Of a DNA stretch of 64,000 nucleotides, positions 30,458 to 41,574 are shown in pieces. The stretch comes from Streptomyces sp. NBC_01591 (GTDB lineage: Bacteria; Actinomycetota; Actinomycetes; Streptomycetales; Streptomycetaceae): positions 806,001 through 870,000 of the forward strand of contig NZ_CP109327.1 in NCBI RefSeq assembly GCF_035918155.1, read 5' to 3'. The number at the start of each line of letters is the position of its first letter. The stretch's first letter is position 1. Position numbers and translations under genes: made by a program. The notes under the pieces are model-generated. The model was given only the letters and a program-made list of their open reading frames with translations. It ran no database searches and was not told the origin of the DNA.

Positions 30458-31510
30458 ATGAAGAAACGAAACATCAAGGTCCTTGTCACGGTCGCGGTCC
30501 TCTCGGCCTCGGGGTGCGGAATGTCCTCCGCCTCGGCCACGGGCTCGCACGAGGTCCGTCCGGGCGAGTCGATCCAGAAAGCGGTGGACGCCGCCCAGCC
30601 GGGTGACACCGTCGTCGTACTGCCCGGCACGTACCGGGAGAGCGTCCTGGTCACCAAGCCCGGCCTGACCCTGCGCGGCTCCGGCAGCCGGACCGTGCTG
30701 CGGCCGGGCGCGAAGGCCGCCGACGCCTGCGCGAAGGCCGGCAACGGTATCTGTGTCCAGGGCCGGGCGGGCCAGACCGTGGACGGCGTCCGCGTCGAAT
30801 CGCTGACCGTCTCCGGGTTCAAGAAGAACGGCGTCTGGGCCTCCCGGACCGACCGGCTGACCGTCCGCCGGGTCACCTCCGAGCACAACGGTGTCTGGGG
30901 CATCGCCCAGGAGCGCTCCACCCGCGGTGCGTTCACCGGCAACACCGCCCGTGCCAACGGCGACGCGGGCATCTTCATCGCGAACACCATCGACGAGGAG
31001 GGCGGCGCCACCGACACCCGGGGCACCGAGGCCCGGGACAACACGCTGACGGACAACCGGATCGGATTCACCGCCAGGCGGGTTCGGAACCTGTCGGTCC
31101 ACGACAACACCGTCACCGGCAACTGCACCGGTGTGTTCGTCGTGGGCGACGAAGGAAAGCCGCAGGCCGGCGCCATGACGATCAAGTCCAACGCGATCAC
31201 CGGCAACAACAAGTTCTGCTCCGCGACCGAACGGCTGCCGGCCCTCCAGGGCTCCGGCATCGTGCTCACCGGCGCCGCGGACACCAAGGTGCGCTCGAAC
31301 ACGGTCCGCGACAACTCCGGCGCCAGCCCGATGTCCGGCGGTGTCGTCCTGTTCAAGAGCTTCGTGGGCATGAAGAACACCGGCAACACCATCAGCGGCA
31401 ACGTCGTGCTCGGCAACAAGCCGGCCGACCTCGCCAACGGGGACACCGGTAAGGGCAACTCCTTCACCGACAACGTCTGCGCCAAGTCCGCACCGGCCGG
31501 TATGTGCTGA
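30458..31510 (+). CDS. Secreted right-handed beta-helix repeat protein
   Basis: 350 residues. A short N-terminal export signal has a cysteine in LSASGCGMSS that could be a weak lipobox. After it, an N-cap (HEVRPGESIQKAVDAAQPGD) leads into repeated beta-helix coils rich in N-x-x-S/T-x-N turns (RDNTLTDNRIGF, VHDNTVTGNCTGVFVV, VRSNTVRDNSG). This is the pectate-lyase/NosD-like fold of extracellular carbohydrate-active or surface proteins. No catalytic set was identified, so activity is unknown. The ribosome site (GGGGGAGA) is distant from the ATG. Confidence 0.75.
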   Translation: MKKRNIKVLVTVAVLSASGCGMSSASATGSHEVRPGESIQKAVDAAQPGDTVVVLPGTYRESVLVTKPGLTLRGSGSRTVLRPGAKAADACAKAGNGICVQGRAGQTVDGVRVESLTVSGFKKNGVWASRTDRLTVRRVTSEHNGVWGIAQERSTRGAFTGNTARANGDAGIFIANTIDEEGGATDTRGTEARDNTLTDNRIGFTARRVRNLSVHDNTVTGNCTGVFVVGDEGKPQAGAMTIKSNAITGNNKFCSATERLPALQGSGIVLTGAADTKVRSNTVRDNSGASPMSGGVVLFKSFVGMKNTGNTISGNVVLGNKPADLANGDTGKGNSFTDNVCAKSAPAGMC

Positions 31511-31545
31511 CCGATGCACCCCCGCACGAGGAGAAGCGAAACAGC

Positions 31546-32622
31546 ATGACCACTGTGAGCCCCACCCCCACACCCTCCCCCGCACACGCCGCCCTCCCGC
31601 ACCCCGTCACTCCCCCGCAGCCGGCCATGCAGCTGCGTGAGCTCGTCTTCGGCGCGGCCAGGGCCGCCGCCGTGCGCGCCGCCGCCCGCCTGGGCGTCGC
31701 CGACGCGCTGGGCGAGACGCCCGCGACGGCGCAGGAACTCGCGGCACTGGTGAAGGCCGAGCCGGCGCCGCTGCGGCGGCTGCTGCGCGCCCTGTCCTGC
31801 TACGGGATCTTCACCGAGACCCCGGACGGGCAGTTCGCCCACACGGAGATGTCACGCCTGCTGCGCGAGGACGACCCCAACAGCCTGCGGTACATCTCGC
31901 TGTGGTGCACCGAGCCCTGGACCTGGGACGTCTGGCCGCACCTCGACGACGCGGTACGCACCGGCAAGAGCGTCTTCGCGGACGTGCACGGCAAGGGGTT
32001 CTTCGACTACCTCCACCAGGACGCCCACGAGTCCGCGCAGGTCTTCAACCGTGCGATGACCACCTCCAGCATGCAGTCCGCGCTGGACGTGGCCGAACTC
32101 CTGGACCTCACCGGGGTGTCCTCGGTCGTCGACATCGGCGGCGGCCAGGGGCACGTACTGGCGAGCCTGCTGGAGAAGCACCCGTCGCTCCACGGCACCC
32201 TGATGGACCTGCCGGGCGTGGTGGCCCGGGCCGACGCGCGGCTGCGGGACGAGGGCGCGCTCGTCGACCGGACCCGGATCGTCGCCGGGGACTGCCGTGA
32301 GGCCATCCCCGTCGAGGCCGATCTCTACATCATCAAGAACATCCTGGAGTGGGACGACGACAGCACCCGCCGGACGCTGCGCAATGTAGTCGCGGCGGCC
32401 CGGCCGGGAGCCAGGGTCGTCGTCATCGAGAACCTCGTCGACGACACCCCCTCGATGCGGTTCACCACCGCGATGGACCTGCTGCTGCTCCTCAACGTCG
32501 GCGGCGCGAAGCACACCAGGGAGAGCCTGGTCACCCGGATCTCGGACGCCGGGCTGCTGATCGGCGAGGTCGTCGCGGTCAACCCCTACCTCCACGCGTT
32601 CGAGTGCGTGGTCCCCGACTGA
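31546..32622 (+). CDS. SAM-dependent O-methyltransferase (TcmN/hydroxyneurosporene-type)
   Basis: 358 residues. It has an N-terminal winged-helix dimerisation domain (about 25-110) and a C-terminal Rossmann domain with SAM motif VVDIGGGQGHVLASLL (about 198-213) and IIKNILEWDDD. It is the type that methylates polyketide phenols. It lies 35 bp after the beta-helix gene and converges on the spore-pigment cluster across a strong terminator. It may tailor the pigment, but this is positional inference only. Confidence 0.85.
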   Translation: MTTVSPTPTPSPAHAALPHPVTPPQPAMQLRELVFGAARAAAVRAAARLGVADALGETPATAQELAALVKAEPAPLRRLLRALSCYGIFTETPDGQFAHTEMSRLLREDDPNSLRYISLWCTEPWTWDVWPHLDDAVRTGKSVFADVHGKGFFDYLHQDAHESAQVFNRAMTTSSMQSALDVAELLDLTGVSSVVDIGGGQGHVLASLLEKHPSLHGTLMDLPGVVARADARLRDEGALVDRTRIVAGDCREAIPVEADLYIIKNILEWDDDSTRRTLRNVVAAARPGARVVVIENLVDDTPSMRFTTAMDLLLLLNVGGAKHTRESLVTRISDAGLLIGEVVAVNPYLHAFECVVPD

Positions 32623-32642
32623 CCTCCCCTTCCCCAGCACAC

Positions 32643-32686
32643 AGAGCGCCCCGGGCCCGGCCGAAAGGCCGGGCCCGGGGCGCTCT
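32643..32686. terminator. Bidirectional terminator, 20-bp stem with GAAA tetraloop
   Basis: Arms 32643-32662 and 32667-32686 pair perfectly (AGAGCGCCCC.../...GGGGCGCTCT) around GAAA and are followed by TT. It separates the O-methyltransferase from the whiE cluster. Confidence 0.93.
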
Positions 32687-32692
32687 TCCGTC

Positions 32693-33025
32693 TCAAGCGG
32701 GGGTGCCGCGCTCCCACCGGTAGAACTCGTGGGCCATGGCGTCCTTGGGACTACGCCAGGTCTGCGGGTCGTACGCGCTGACATAGGCGGTGAGCTTGTC
32801 GCTGATGTCCTTGAACTCCGGGTGCTCGGTCACCTTCGCGATCTCGGGGCCCGGCGGGCGCTCCGATTCGATCAGGTGCAGATACACGTCGCCGAACTGG
32901 AAGAGCTTGCGCCGGGTGACGCCGACGAGGTGCGGCAGTTCGCCGCTGTCGGAGGCTGCGAACAGATCGGCGATGTCCGGCGCCGAACCCGGTGCCATCC
33001 GGGCGACGATCAGAGCGTGGTGCAT
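32693..33025 (-). CDS. TcmI-type polyketide cyclase (whiE ORFVII-like)
   Basis: 110 residues, a ferredoxin-like TcmI cyclase family protein (HHALIVARMAPG, FADS-like segment then LPHLVGVTRRKLFQFGDVYLHLIE). It performs a late ring closure of the polyketide chain in spore-pigment biosynthesis. It is the last gene of the minus-strand whiE operon, 74 bp beyond the aromatase, and is followed by a strong terminator. The ATG at 33025 follows GAAAGGCATC. Confidence 0.85.
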   Translation of the reverse strand: MHHALIVARMAPGSAPDIADLFAASDSGELPHLVGVTRRKLFQFGDVYLHLIESERPPGPEIAKVTEHPEFKDISDKLTAYVSAYDPQTWRSPKDAMAHEFYRWERGTPA

Positions 33026-33099
33026 CGGGAGATGCCTTTCTGGTTCCCGGCTCGGCACCCGGCCCTGGGCCGGGTGCCGAGCCGTGGGCGGATGGCGGG

Positions 33100-33838
<739 letters not shown>

Positions 33839-33853
33839 GAGGACTTCTCCTTC

Positions 33854-35104
33854 TCACGATTGGGGGTCGGCGGAGCGCCGCAGCACCATCGCTGCGTTCG
33901 AGCCCATGAGCCCGCGGCTGAGCACCAGCGCCGTCCGCAGTTCGGCGGGGCGGGCGCTGCCGGTGACCACGTCGAGGTCGTGGCACACCTCGTAGACGTT
34001 CGGGGTGGGCGGTATGAGCGCGTTCTCCATGGAGAGCACCGCGGCGGCCGCGTCCAGCACCGGTGCACCGCAGTAGGCGCGCCCGATACCGGTCTTGGGC
34101 GCCGTCACCGGAACCCGCTTGCCGTGCGCGCCGAGGGCGTCGGCGATCGCCAGCGCCTCGGCGCGGTCGGCCGCGGGTACGCCGAGGGCGTCCGCGAAGA
34201 CCACGTCGATCTCGTCGGGCGCGCAGTCGGCCTCCCGCAGCGCGCCGATGATCGCCTGGGCGAGGCCCTCCCGGGACTCCTCCCACCTGGCCGCTCCGGT
34301 GAACGTGGCGGCGTGCCCGGCCAGTTCGGCCCGCACGTTGGCGCCGCGCCGCCGCGCCGACTGCTCCTCCTCGACCACCAGCATGGCGCCGCCCTCGGCC
34401 GGCACGAAGCCGCAGGCGTCCGAGGTGAACGGCCGGTAGGCGCAGGTGGGGTCCTCGACGGTGCTCAGGTCCGCGTACCCGAGCTGGCAGACGACCGAGT
34501 AGGGCGCCAGCGGGGCCTCGGCCGCGCCGACCACCACCGCCTCGGTGCCGCCGCGGATCGAACGGGCGGCATGCGCCAGCGCGTCCAGACCGCCGGCCTC
34601 GTCGCTGGCCACGACCGCGCACGGCCCCTTGAAGCCGCCGCGGATCGAGATCTGGCCGGTGCTGGCAGCGTAGAACCAGGCGATGGACTGGTACGGACCC
34701 ACGTAGGTGGAGCCCTGTCCCCACAACCGCTGGAGTTCACGCTGGCCGAATTCGCCGCCGCCGGACCCTGCTGCGGTCACCACGCCGACGTCGAAGGGTG
34801 AATCCTCGTAGTCGGCGCGGCCGAGCCGGGCATCGTCCAGCGCGATGTCCGCGGCGGCCATCGCGAAGTGCGTGAACCGGTCGGTCTGGACGAGGAAACG
34901 CTCCTCGATCAGCTCGGCCGGCTCGAATCCCCGCACCTCGCCCGCGACCCGCAGGGGCAGGTGTTCGCAGCCCTCGCGGGTGATCCGGTCCAGGACGCTC
35001 ATTCCGTCGTGCGTCCACTTCCAGAAGGCCTCGGTGTTGGTGCCGTTGGGTGCGACCACACCGATGCCGGTGACGACGGTGCGCCGGGCTTTGCGGGTTC
35101 TCAT
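33854..35104 (-). CDS. Ketosynthase chain-length factor, KS-beta (whiE ORFIV-like)
   Basis: 416 residues. It is homologous to KS-alpha but with the catalytic cysteine replaced: the aligned position in [15 protein letters not shown] is Glu169, where most CLFs have Gln. It dimerises with KS-alpha, fixes chain length and, in studied systems, primes by malonyl-ACP decarboxylation. Its ATG overlaps the KS stop (ATGA), the usual tight coupling that ensures 1:1 subunits. The Glu could be a property of spore-pigment CLFs. Confidence 0.9.
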   Translation of the reverse strand: MRTRKARRTVVTGIGVVAPNGTNTEAFWKWTHDGMSVLDRITREGCEHLPLRVAGEVRGFEPAELIEERFLVQTDRFTHFAMAAADIALDDARLGRADYEDSPFDVGVVTAAGSGGGEFGQRELQRLWGQGSTYVGPYQSIAWFYAASTGQISIRGGFKGPCAVVASDEAGGLDALAHAARSIRGGTEAVVVGAAEAPLAPYSVVCQLGYADLSTVEDPTCAYRPFTSDACGFVPAEGGAMLVVEEEQSARRRGANVRAELAGHAATFTGAARWEESREGLAQAIIGALREADCAPDEIDVVFADALGVPAADRAEALAIADALGAHGKRVPVTAPKTGIGRAYCGAPVLDAAAAVLSMENALIPPTPNVYEVCHDLDVVTGSARPAELRTALVLSRGLMGSNAAMVLRRSADPQS

Positions 35105-36369
35105 GGTGTCCTCCCACCTGTTCGCGTCAGGGCCACCGCGGACTGGAAGCCGCCGAACCCGCTGCCCACCGAGAGGACGCTGCGCAGCTTCATGGGGCGT
35201 GCGGTGCGCGGCACGTAGTCGAGGTCGCACTCGGGGTCGGGGGTCTCGTAGTTCGCCGTCGGCGGCACCGTCTGGTGCTCCAGGGCCAGTACGCAGGCCG
35301 CGATTTCTATCGCGCCGATGGCCCCCAGCGAGTGGCCGACCATGGACTTGATCGAACTCATCGGGACGTCGAAGGCGTGCGCGCCCAGTGCCCGCTTCAC
35401 GGCGGCCGTCTCGTGCCGGTCGTTCTGCTTGGTGCCCGAGCCGTGCGCGTTGACGTAGTCGATCTGCGAGCCGTCCATGCGGGCGTGGCCCAGCGCCCGG
35501 TTGATGGCCTCGGCCATCTCCAGGCCCTCGGGGGTCAGCCCGGTCATGTGGTAGGCGTTGCCGAAGGTGGCGTAGCCCGCGATCTCGCAGTACACGGTGG
35601 CACCGCGGGCACGGGCGTGTTCCAGCTCCTCCAGGACCAGGACCGCTCCGCCCTCACCCATGACGAAGCCGTCGCGGCGCGCGTCGAACGGCCGGGAGGC
35701 GTGCTCCGGGTCGTCGTTGTTCGCCGAGGTGGCCTTGATCGCGTCGAAGCACGCCACTGTGATCGGGGTGATCGGTGAGTCGGACGCCCCGGCGATGCAC
35801 ACATCGACGCGGCCCTCCTCGATGGACTGGAAGGCGTACCCGATCGCGTCGAGGCCGGAGGTGCAGCCCGTGGAGACGGTCTGCACCGGGCCGTGCGCAC
35901 CGACCTGCTCGGCCACCGCCGAGGCCAGGGAGCTGGGTGAGAAGGCCCGCTCCAGGTGGGGCCCGGCCGGCCGGTGGTCGACGTCCCAGCGGGCACCGCT
36001 CCCGCTGACGGCGACGTAGTCGTGCTCCAGTCGGGTGGTGCCGCCGACCGCGGTGCCCAGCGACACCCCCATGCGCCAGGGGTCCAGCTTCTCCGGGTCG
36101 AGTCCCGCGTCGCCGAGGGCCTCCCTGGCGGCCACCATCGCGAACTGGATGTAGCGGTCCGACCGGTCGACGGTGTCGGCGTCCAGTCCGTGCGCCGCCG
36201 GGTCGAAGTCGCACTCGGCGGCGATACGGGAGCGGAAGCCGGCCGGGTCGAAGAGCGTGATGCCCCTGGTTGCGGTGCGTCCGTTCGCGAGGAGGTCCCA
36301 GAAGGCTGGTGCGCCGATGCCGCCGGGGGCGACGACGCCGACGCCGGTGACCGCCACGCGGCGGGTCAC
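35101..36369 (-). CDS. Type II PKS beta-ketoacyl synthase KS-alpha (whiE ORFIII-like)
   Basis: 422 residues. The catalytic triad is intact: Cys169 in [13 protein letters not shown], His309 in [12 protein letters not shown] and His346 in [11 protein letters not shown], with Lys341. It catalyses the decarboxylative condensations of the spore-pigment polyketide with CLF and ACP. It overlaps the cupin gene upstream and the CLF downstream by 4 bp each. Confidence 0.94.
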   Translation of the reverse strand: MTRRVAVTGVGVVAPGGIGAPAFWDLLANGRTATRGITLFDPAGFRSRIAAECDFDPAAHGLDADTVDRSDRYIQFAMVAAREALGDAGLDPEKLDPWRMGVSLGTAVGGTTRLEHDYVAVSGSGARWDVDHRPAGPHLERAFSPSSLASAVAEQVGAHGPVQTVSTGCTSGLDAIGYAFQSIEEGRVDVCIAGASDSPITPITVACFDAIKATSANNDDPEHASRPFDARRDGFVMGEGGAVLVLEELEHARARGATVYCEIAGYATFGNAYHMTGLTPEGLEMAEAINRALGHARMDGSQIDYVNAHGSGTKQNDRHETAAVKRALGAHAFDVPMSSIKSMVGHSLGAIGAIEIAACVLALEHQTVPPTANYETPDPECDLDYVPRTARPMKLRSVLSVGSGFGGFQSAVALTRTGGRTP

Positions 36370-36800
36370 GAGGCGGCCTCCGTTCGTTCCGGAGGTGCGA
36401 CGCGGTCGGAGGATTCGGTGTGCTCGGTGTCGACGTGGCCGAGCTCCGGTCGCGGGGCGAGCGGGCCGAGGTGGAAGACCATGCGCGCCTCGACGTCGCC
36501 CACGTTGCGGAATCGGTGGCGTACATGGGGCGGGATCAGCAGACCCTGGTCGGGCCGCATCCGGTGCGGTTCACCGTCCAGATCCACTTCCAGCAGACCG
36601 TTCACGACGTACACGAACTCCTCGGAGTACGGGTGGTAGTGCTCGCCGATGCGGTCTCCGGGCTGAACGATCGCCAGTCCCATGAAGCCGCTGGTGGCTC
36701 CCACCGCTGTCGGCGTGAGCATGGCGCGAAGGTCGCCTCCGCGCCTGCGGTTGGGCTGCGTCTCACTGAGGTCCACGATGCGTGGCCGGTGCATGGTCAT
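36366..36800 (-). CDS. Cupin-domain protein (whiE ORFII-like)
   Basis: 144 residues with a single cupin barrel. The metal-binding pattern [17 protein letters not shown] (motif 1) and [12 protein letters not shown] (motif 2) is complete. In whiE-type clusters a cupin gene always sits just before the KS; its role is not firmly known but may help cyclisation or oxidation. Coupled by ATGA overlap to KS. Confidence 0.88.
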   Translation of the reverse strand: MTMHRPRIVDLSETQPNRRRGGDLRAMLTPTAVGATSGFMGLAIVQPGDRIGEHYHPYSEEFVYVVNGLLEVDLDGEPHRMRPDQGLLIPPHVRHRFRNVGDVEARMVFHLGPLAPRPELGHVDTEHTESSDRVAPPERTEAAS

Positions 36801-36876
36801 GACTGCTTTCCTCCTGGCGCATTGCGCGTTGTGTTGACGGGTTGAGCGAGAACCCCCCAGGGTGCGGATGCGCGGT

Positions 36877-37998
36877 TCAGGACTCCATAGCCCGCCGATC
36901 TGTGATCAGGGTCATCTCGGACTGGTTGAGGAAGCGCGAGATGCCCTGATCGTCCATGGGCACGGCGCTGGTGCCGCCGTCGAGGAGGCGCCCGAGCCTG
37001 GCCACCTTGCCGGGGCCGTCGATGCCCACCGCCTGGGCAGGCTTCGCGTCGATGGGTTCGACCGCTTCGAGGAGGCGGACGACCACGTCGTCGCGCTGGA
37101 AGATGGTGCTGCTGTCGATGATGCTCGCCGGGTCGTCGGCCGCCTCCTCGTCGTGCTCGGCCAGGAGGCGGGCGAGTGACATGCCGCAGCCCTCCTTGGC
37201 CTGGTAGAAGAGTGCGTGCCGGCGGATGTCCTCGGCCTTGTGCCGTCCGGCGGTCACGTGGTGGACGGTGGGGAGCGCCGCCCTGGTGAAGAACATCCGG
37301 GCGGAGTCCGGGTCGCTGAGGTCCCGGTCCTGCTCCAGATACGGGTTGATCGCCTCTTCGACGGCCCTGACCTCGGGCTGCCGGGCGACGTGACGCAGGG
37401 CGGCGAGAAGGTCGCCCTCGACCTCGACGGCCCGCACGACGCGGTTTCCGTGCATGAAGAGCGAAGTGCGGCGCAGTCGGGTGTCCTCGTCGACCCGTGC
37501 GTTGGGGGAATCGTAGTCGGCCAGGATCTTCGCCACGATGTCCTCGGTGCCCGGCTTGACGGTGAAGGTGAGCGCGTGGCGCACCACCCCGTCGCCCAGG
37601 CGCGGGGACGCCTGGAGGCGGCCCTTGGCAGGCTCGGGCGCCATCTCGAAGGCCTTCCCGGTCTCCCGCAGGACGCTGAAGCGCAGCGACCGGGTGTCAC
37701 GCACGCAGTTGTGCAGCGGTTGGACCGTAGCGACGTGCTCCTCGCTGTTCACCCAGGCGAGGAACGGCGGTGCGCTGTCCCATTCGCTGGTGATCAGCCA
37801 CTGGGAGGGGTTCTCGATGGACTGGCACAGCTGGTCACTGATGTGCCCGGGGACGGACGCCACCTGATTGCGCAGGTGCTCGTACGCCTCCAGGAACTCC
37901 TTCTGGGCCCCGTCGTAGAGGTCCAGCAGCAGCACGACGCGCAGCCGGGATCCGTCGAAGGCGGACTGGGAGATCCGTTCCGAGAGGGTGGTGGTCAT
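36877..37998 (-). CDS. SchA/CurD-type protein with ABM-like domains (whiE ORFI-like)
   Basis: 373 residues, ATG 37998 after GGAG. Two antibiotic-biosynthesis-monooxygenase-like ferredoxin folds (about 18-110 and about 140-235) precede a SchA/CurD domain (about 245-373; [39 protein letters not shown]). SchA/CurD proteins are specific to whiE-type spore-pigment loci; the biochemical role is unknown. It is the first gene of the minus-strand operon. Confidence 0.87.
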   Translation of the reverse strand: MTTTLSERISQSAFDGSRLRVVLLLDLYDGAQKEFLEAYEHLRNQVASVPGHISDQLCQSIENPSQWLITSEWDSAPPFLAWVNSEEHVATVQPLHNCVRDTRSLRFSVLRETGKAFEMAPEPAKGRLQASPRLGDGVVRHALTFTVKPGTEDIVAKILADYDSPNARVDEDTRLRRTSLFMHGNRVVRAVEVEGDLLAALRHVARQPEVRAVEEAINPYLEQDRDLSDPDSARMFFTRAALPTVHHVTAGRHKAEDIRRHALFYQAKEGCGMSLARLLAEHDEEAADDPASIIDSSTIFQRDDVVVRLLEAVEPIDAKPAQAVGIDGPGKVARLGRLLDGGTSAVPMDDQGISRFLNQSEMTLITDRRAMES

Positions 37999-38049
37999 CT
38001 TTCGATCTCCTTCGAGACGGTTTCGTGGTCGAGCCGGGTGGCAGGCCGT

Positions 38050-38062
38050 CAACCGTCGGTTG
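38050..38062. promoter_or_regulatory. Palindrome CAACCG-T-CGGTTG in the whiE divergent promoter region
   Basis: A perfect 13-bp palindrome 52 bp upstream of the SchA/CurD gene and about 200 bp from the FAD hydroxylase. In S. coelicolor the equivalent gap carries the sporulation-dependent whiE promoters; no clear sigma-factor motif was recognised here. Confidence 0.35.
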
Positions 38063-38265
38063 GCGAGTGGATTCGGAGCGGGGACTCTCCCGGCGGATGT
38101 GAATGGTCCGCCCCCGAGGCCGCGGGCGTCGTCTCCGTGACCGATCGTGAAACGCTGGTCCGGGTGGCGCGAGATTTATGAACCGTTCAGGTGAGCGGGC
38201 GTCCGAACCGCTCTCACCAGGGCATTGAACAATGCATCCGAACGGCGTCCGAGCTGGAGCAACTG

Positions 38266-39894
38266 ATGAACGAGAGCGTCGACATTCGCGTACCGGTCCT
38301 CATCGTGGGCGGCTCCCTGGTGGGCCTGTCCGCCTCACTTTTCCTCGGCCGGCTCGGTATCGAGCACCTGCTGGTCGAGAAACACCGGTCCACCTCGACA
38401 CACCCGCGCGGCCGCGGCAACAACGTCCGCACGATGGAGGTGTTCCGCACGGCGGGTGCCGAGGCGGGCATCCGGCAGGCGGCTTCGGTCCTCGCCGACA
38501 ACCACGGGATCCTGCAAGCCGGTTCGCTCACCGGGGACGACCAGGAGTGGCTGTTCAAGGAGATCGACCCGGGTGGCGGGATCGCCCGTTTCAGTCCGAC
38601 CGGCTGGTGCCTGTGCAGCCAGAACGACCTGGAGCCCGTGCTGGTGAAGCGGGCCCGGGAACAGGGCGGTGACCTGCGGTTCTCCACCGAGATGCAGAGC
38701 TTCGACCAGGACTCGTCAGGGGTGGACGCGGCGCTGAAGAACCGGGAGACCGGCGAGCACATCAGTGTGCGCGCGGACTACCTCATCGCGGCCGACGGGC
38801 CGCGCAGCCCCATCCGCGACCAGCTGCGCATCGACCGTACGGGCCCCGGTGACCTGTTCCACAACGTCAGCATCACCTTCCGCTCCCGGAAGCTCGCCGA
38901 TGTGCTGGGCGACCGGCGCTTCATCGTCTGCTATCTGACCAACCCCGCAGCGGACGGTGCCCTGTTGCCGGTCGACAACAAGAAGGAGTGGGTGTTCCAC
39001 GCGCCGTGGCAGCCCCAACTCGGGGAAACCCTGGAGGACTTCACGAACGAGCGGTGTGCCGAGCACATCCGTACGGCGGTCGGCGCCCCGGACATCGACA
39101 TCGAGATCACCGGCAAGGCGCCGTGGCACGCCGCGGAGCGGGTCGCCGAGCGGTACTCCTCCGGACGGGTCTTCCTCGCCGGTGACTCGGCGCACGAAAT
39201 GTCCCCCACCGGGGCGTTCGGCTCCAACACCGGTATCCAGGACGCGCACAACCTGGCCTGGAAGCTCGCCACCGTACTGAAGGGCGAGGCGGGCCCCGGC
39301 CTGCTGGACACGTACGAGGCGGAGCGGCTGCCGGTGGCACGGGCGACGAGCGTACGGGCATCGGCGCGCTCCAGCGAGCACAGTCACCCGGGATACTCCG
39401 CGGCTCCGGGCGTGGGCGGCGGAAAGCAGGGCGGAATGCTCAGCGTGGCGCTGTGCTACCGCTACGTCCGCGGCGCGGTGCTGGGCACCGACCCCGAGCA
39501 GCCGGTGGTGCCACAGGGGGTGCAGTTGAGCGGTGAACCAGGCAGCCGTGCGCCGCATCTGTGGGTCCGTCAGGGCGGCGAGCGCAAGTCCACACTCGAT
39601 CTGTACGAGCAGACGCTGGTGCTGCTCACGGACGGTGAGGACGTGGCGTGGCGCCGGGCGGCGGCGCGGGTCGCCGACCGGCTCTCGGTACGGCTCCAGG
39701 CGTACGGCATCGGCGCCGGCGCCGATCTGGAGCCGGAGAACGGCGTGGACTGGGCCGAGGTCCACGGGACGACGTCCGAAGGCGCCGTGCTGGTGCGTCC
39801 CGACGGCTTCGTGGCCTGGCGGTCGACGGGCCCCGCGGCGGATGCCGAGAGCACCCTCCACGAGGTCCTGACCTCCCTGCTGCACCGTTCCTGA
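38266..39894 (+). CDS. FAD-dependent aromatic polyketide hydroxylase (whiE ORFVIII-like)
   Basis: 542 residues with ATG 38266 after GGAG. It is a PHBH/RdmE-type flavin monooxygenase: GxGxxG-like FAD motif VLIVGGSLVGLSASLFLGRLG, the middle motif YLIAADGPRSPIR and the second FAD motif RVFLAGDSAHEMSPTGAFGSN (each cited in part). A thioredoxin-like C-terminal domain (about 430-542) is typical of the family. It hydroxylates the pigment aromatic core and is transcribed divergently from the rest, exactly as in whiE. Confidence 0.92.
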   Translation: MNESVDIRVPVLIVGGSLVGLSASLFLGRLGIEHLLVEKHRSTSTHPRGRGNNVRTMEVFRTAGAEAGIRQAASVLADNHGILQAGSLTGDDQEWLFKEIDPGGGIARFSPTGWCLCSQNDLEPVLVKRAREQGGDLRFSTEMQSFDQDSSGVDAALKNRETGEHISVRADYLIAADGPRSPIRDQLRIDRTGPGDLFHNVSITFRSRKLADVLGDRRFIVCYLTNPAADGALLPVDNKKEWVFHAPWQPQLGETLEDFTNERCAEHIRTAVGAPDIDIEITGKAPWHAAERVAERYSSGRVFLAGDSAHEMSPTGAFGSNTGIQDAHNLAWKLATVLKGEAGPGLLDTYEAERLPVARATSVRASARSSEHSHPGYSAAPGVGGGKQGGMLSVALCYRYVRGAVLGTDPEQPVVPQGVQLSGEPGSRAPHLWVRQGGERKSTLDLYEQTLVLLTDGEDVAWRRAAARVADRLSVRLQAYGIGAGADLEPENGVDWAEVHGTTSEGAVLVRPDGFVAWRSTGPAADAESTLHEVLTSLLHRS

Positions 39895-39920
39895 CCCCGC
39901 CGCCGGAGCCCGCGACGGAC

Positions 39921-41444
39921 TCAGGACAGTCCGAACGCCCTTAATTTCGCGAGGAATTCATCCGGCCGCTCGATGTGGACGAGGTGTCCGGCGTCGATGG
40001 TGACGAACCGGCCGCCGGGTATCCGCCCCGCCACCCAGACCAGTCTCTCCTGGGCGATCTGGCTGGTGGGGCCGCCGCCGATGACAAGGGTCGGTGCGGC
40101 GATCTCCCCGAGGCGTTCCCGCCAGGCCGGGTCCGGTTCGTTCAGCTGGGCATCGGTCGACGGGACCAGCGGCCAGTCGAAGTCCAGCTCCCCGTCGGGC
40201 CGTTCGGCCGGGCCGCGCGGCGGATCGAGCGGAAACGGTGGCGGCACCTCCTCCAGGACGAGCCTGCCGATCAGCCCGGGTTCCCGTTCGGCGAGCAGAC
40301 AGGCGGCAGCGGCGCCCATGGAGTGCCCCACCACGGTGGCCCCCGCCAGGTTGCGGGCCTCCAGGAAGGCATGCAGATCGTCCCGGAACAGCTCGAAGGA
40401 GTAGCGGCCGGGCCAGTCGCTGAGTCCGTGGCCCCGGAAGTCGAAGGCGTACACCCGGTGTTCGGCCGCGAGGCGTTCGGCGATCCCGGTCCAGGTCCGG
40501 CTGTCGCCGCAACGGCCGTGGGCGAGCACGACGGGCGGCGCCGACGGATCGCCCCACACCCGGTAGGCGAGCCGGGTGCCACCGGCCTGCACGCTGTGTA
40601 CGTCCGGGTCGAGGAAGGCCTCCACCGTACGGACGAAGGCGCCCGGGTCGTCCAGCCAGGGGAAGTGCGCGGCGCCGCGCTGCACGACGAACTCGGCATT
40701 CGGGAAGAGCGCGACCAGTTCGGCGGCGCGGTCCGGGGTCGGTCCCGCGTCGTACTCCCCCGCGAGGACGAGCACCGGTGCGGTCACCGCTGCCAGTGCG
40801 GCGACGGTGGCGGCCGGGTCGAAGGCGCCGTCCTCGTAATAGAAGGCGGCGGCACCGGAGTTGGCCTGTTCGGGCCCGGCGGCGGCATGGGCACGGGCGG
40901 CCTCGTCCCAGCGCCCGTAGGCGAACGGCGCGACAGTGGAACGGACATGGTCCGCAGCGCGACCCGCCAGAAAGTCTTCCAGGGCGGCCCGCGCGACCGC
41001 GTACCACGGCTCGTCGCGCCGGAGTTCGCTCGCCTCGCGCCAGTCCTGGTCGGTGACGTCGATGCCTACCGCCCGGGTGCCGGGCGTGACGAGCGTGAGC
41101 GTACGCAGCCGCTGCGGGTACCGGGCGGCGTAGAGCGCGGCCAGGTTGGCGGAGGCGGAGTGGGCGAGCAGGTCGATGCATTCCTCGCCGAGGTGTTCGC
41201 GCAGCGCCTCGACGTCGTCGACCAGCCGGTCGCAGCGGTAGCTCGACGGATCGTGCGGCACCGCGGAGTCCCCGGTGCCGCGCGGATCCGGCACCACGAG
41301 CCGGCGGCGGGCGGAGAGCCCGCCGAGGTCCCCCAGGTACGCACCGGCCCGCATCGGCCCGCCGGGCAGACAGATCAGCGGTGCGCCCTTTCCCAGAAGG
41401 CGGTAGGCGAGTTCGGTCCCGTCGTATGCGTGGAAGATCGGCAT
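39921..41444 (-). CDS. Tandem alpha/beta hydrolase fusion
   Basis: 507 residues made of two complete alpha/beta-hydrolase domains. Domain 1 (about 1-265) has nucleophile LLAHSASAN, acid AGEYDAGPTP and His in GAAHFPWLDDP. Domain 2 (about 270-507) has HGRCGDSRTW, nucleophile VVGHSMGAAA and His DAGHLVHIERPDEF. Both look catalytically competent. Substrate unknown. Codon 501 (39942-39944) is TTA, near the C-terminus. It converges with the whiE hydroxylase (26 bp gap) and diverges from the PaaK-like ligase. Confidence 0.8.
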   Translation of the reverse strand: MPIFHAYDGTELAYRLLGKGAPLICLPGGPMRAGAYLGDLGGLSARRRLVVPDPRGTGDSAVPHDPSSYRCDRLVDDVEALREHLGEECIDLLAHSASANLAALYAARYPQRLRTLTLVTPGTRAVGIDVTDQDWREASELRRDEPWYAVARAALEDFLAGRAADHVRSTVAPFAYGRWDEAARAHAAAGPEQANSGAAAFYYEDGAFDPAATVAALAAVTAPVLVLAGEYDAGPTPDRAAELVALFPNAEFVVQRGAAHFPWLDDPGAFVRTVEAFLDPDVHSVQAGGTRLAYRVWGDPSAPPVVLAHGRCGDSRTWTGIAERLAAEHRVYAFDFRGHGLSDWPGRYSFELFRDDLHAFLEARNLAGATVVGHSMGAAAACLLAEREPGLIGRLVLEEVPPPFPLDPPRGPAERPDGELDFDWPLVPSTDAQLNEPDPAWRERLGEIAAPTLVIGGGPTSQIAQERLVWVAGRIPGGRFVTIDAGHLVHIERPDEFLAKLRAFGLS

Positions 41445-41574
41445 GCACGCCATCCAAACAGCGCCGGACGGGTGGCGCAGCCATGTTCGGTACGAGCGTA
41501 TCCACGATGCGGACGAGCTGCGTCGCCCCTCTTGCCATGGGGCGGAACATACTGAATTACTACTACCGAAAGAT

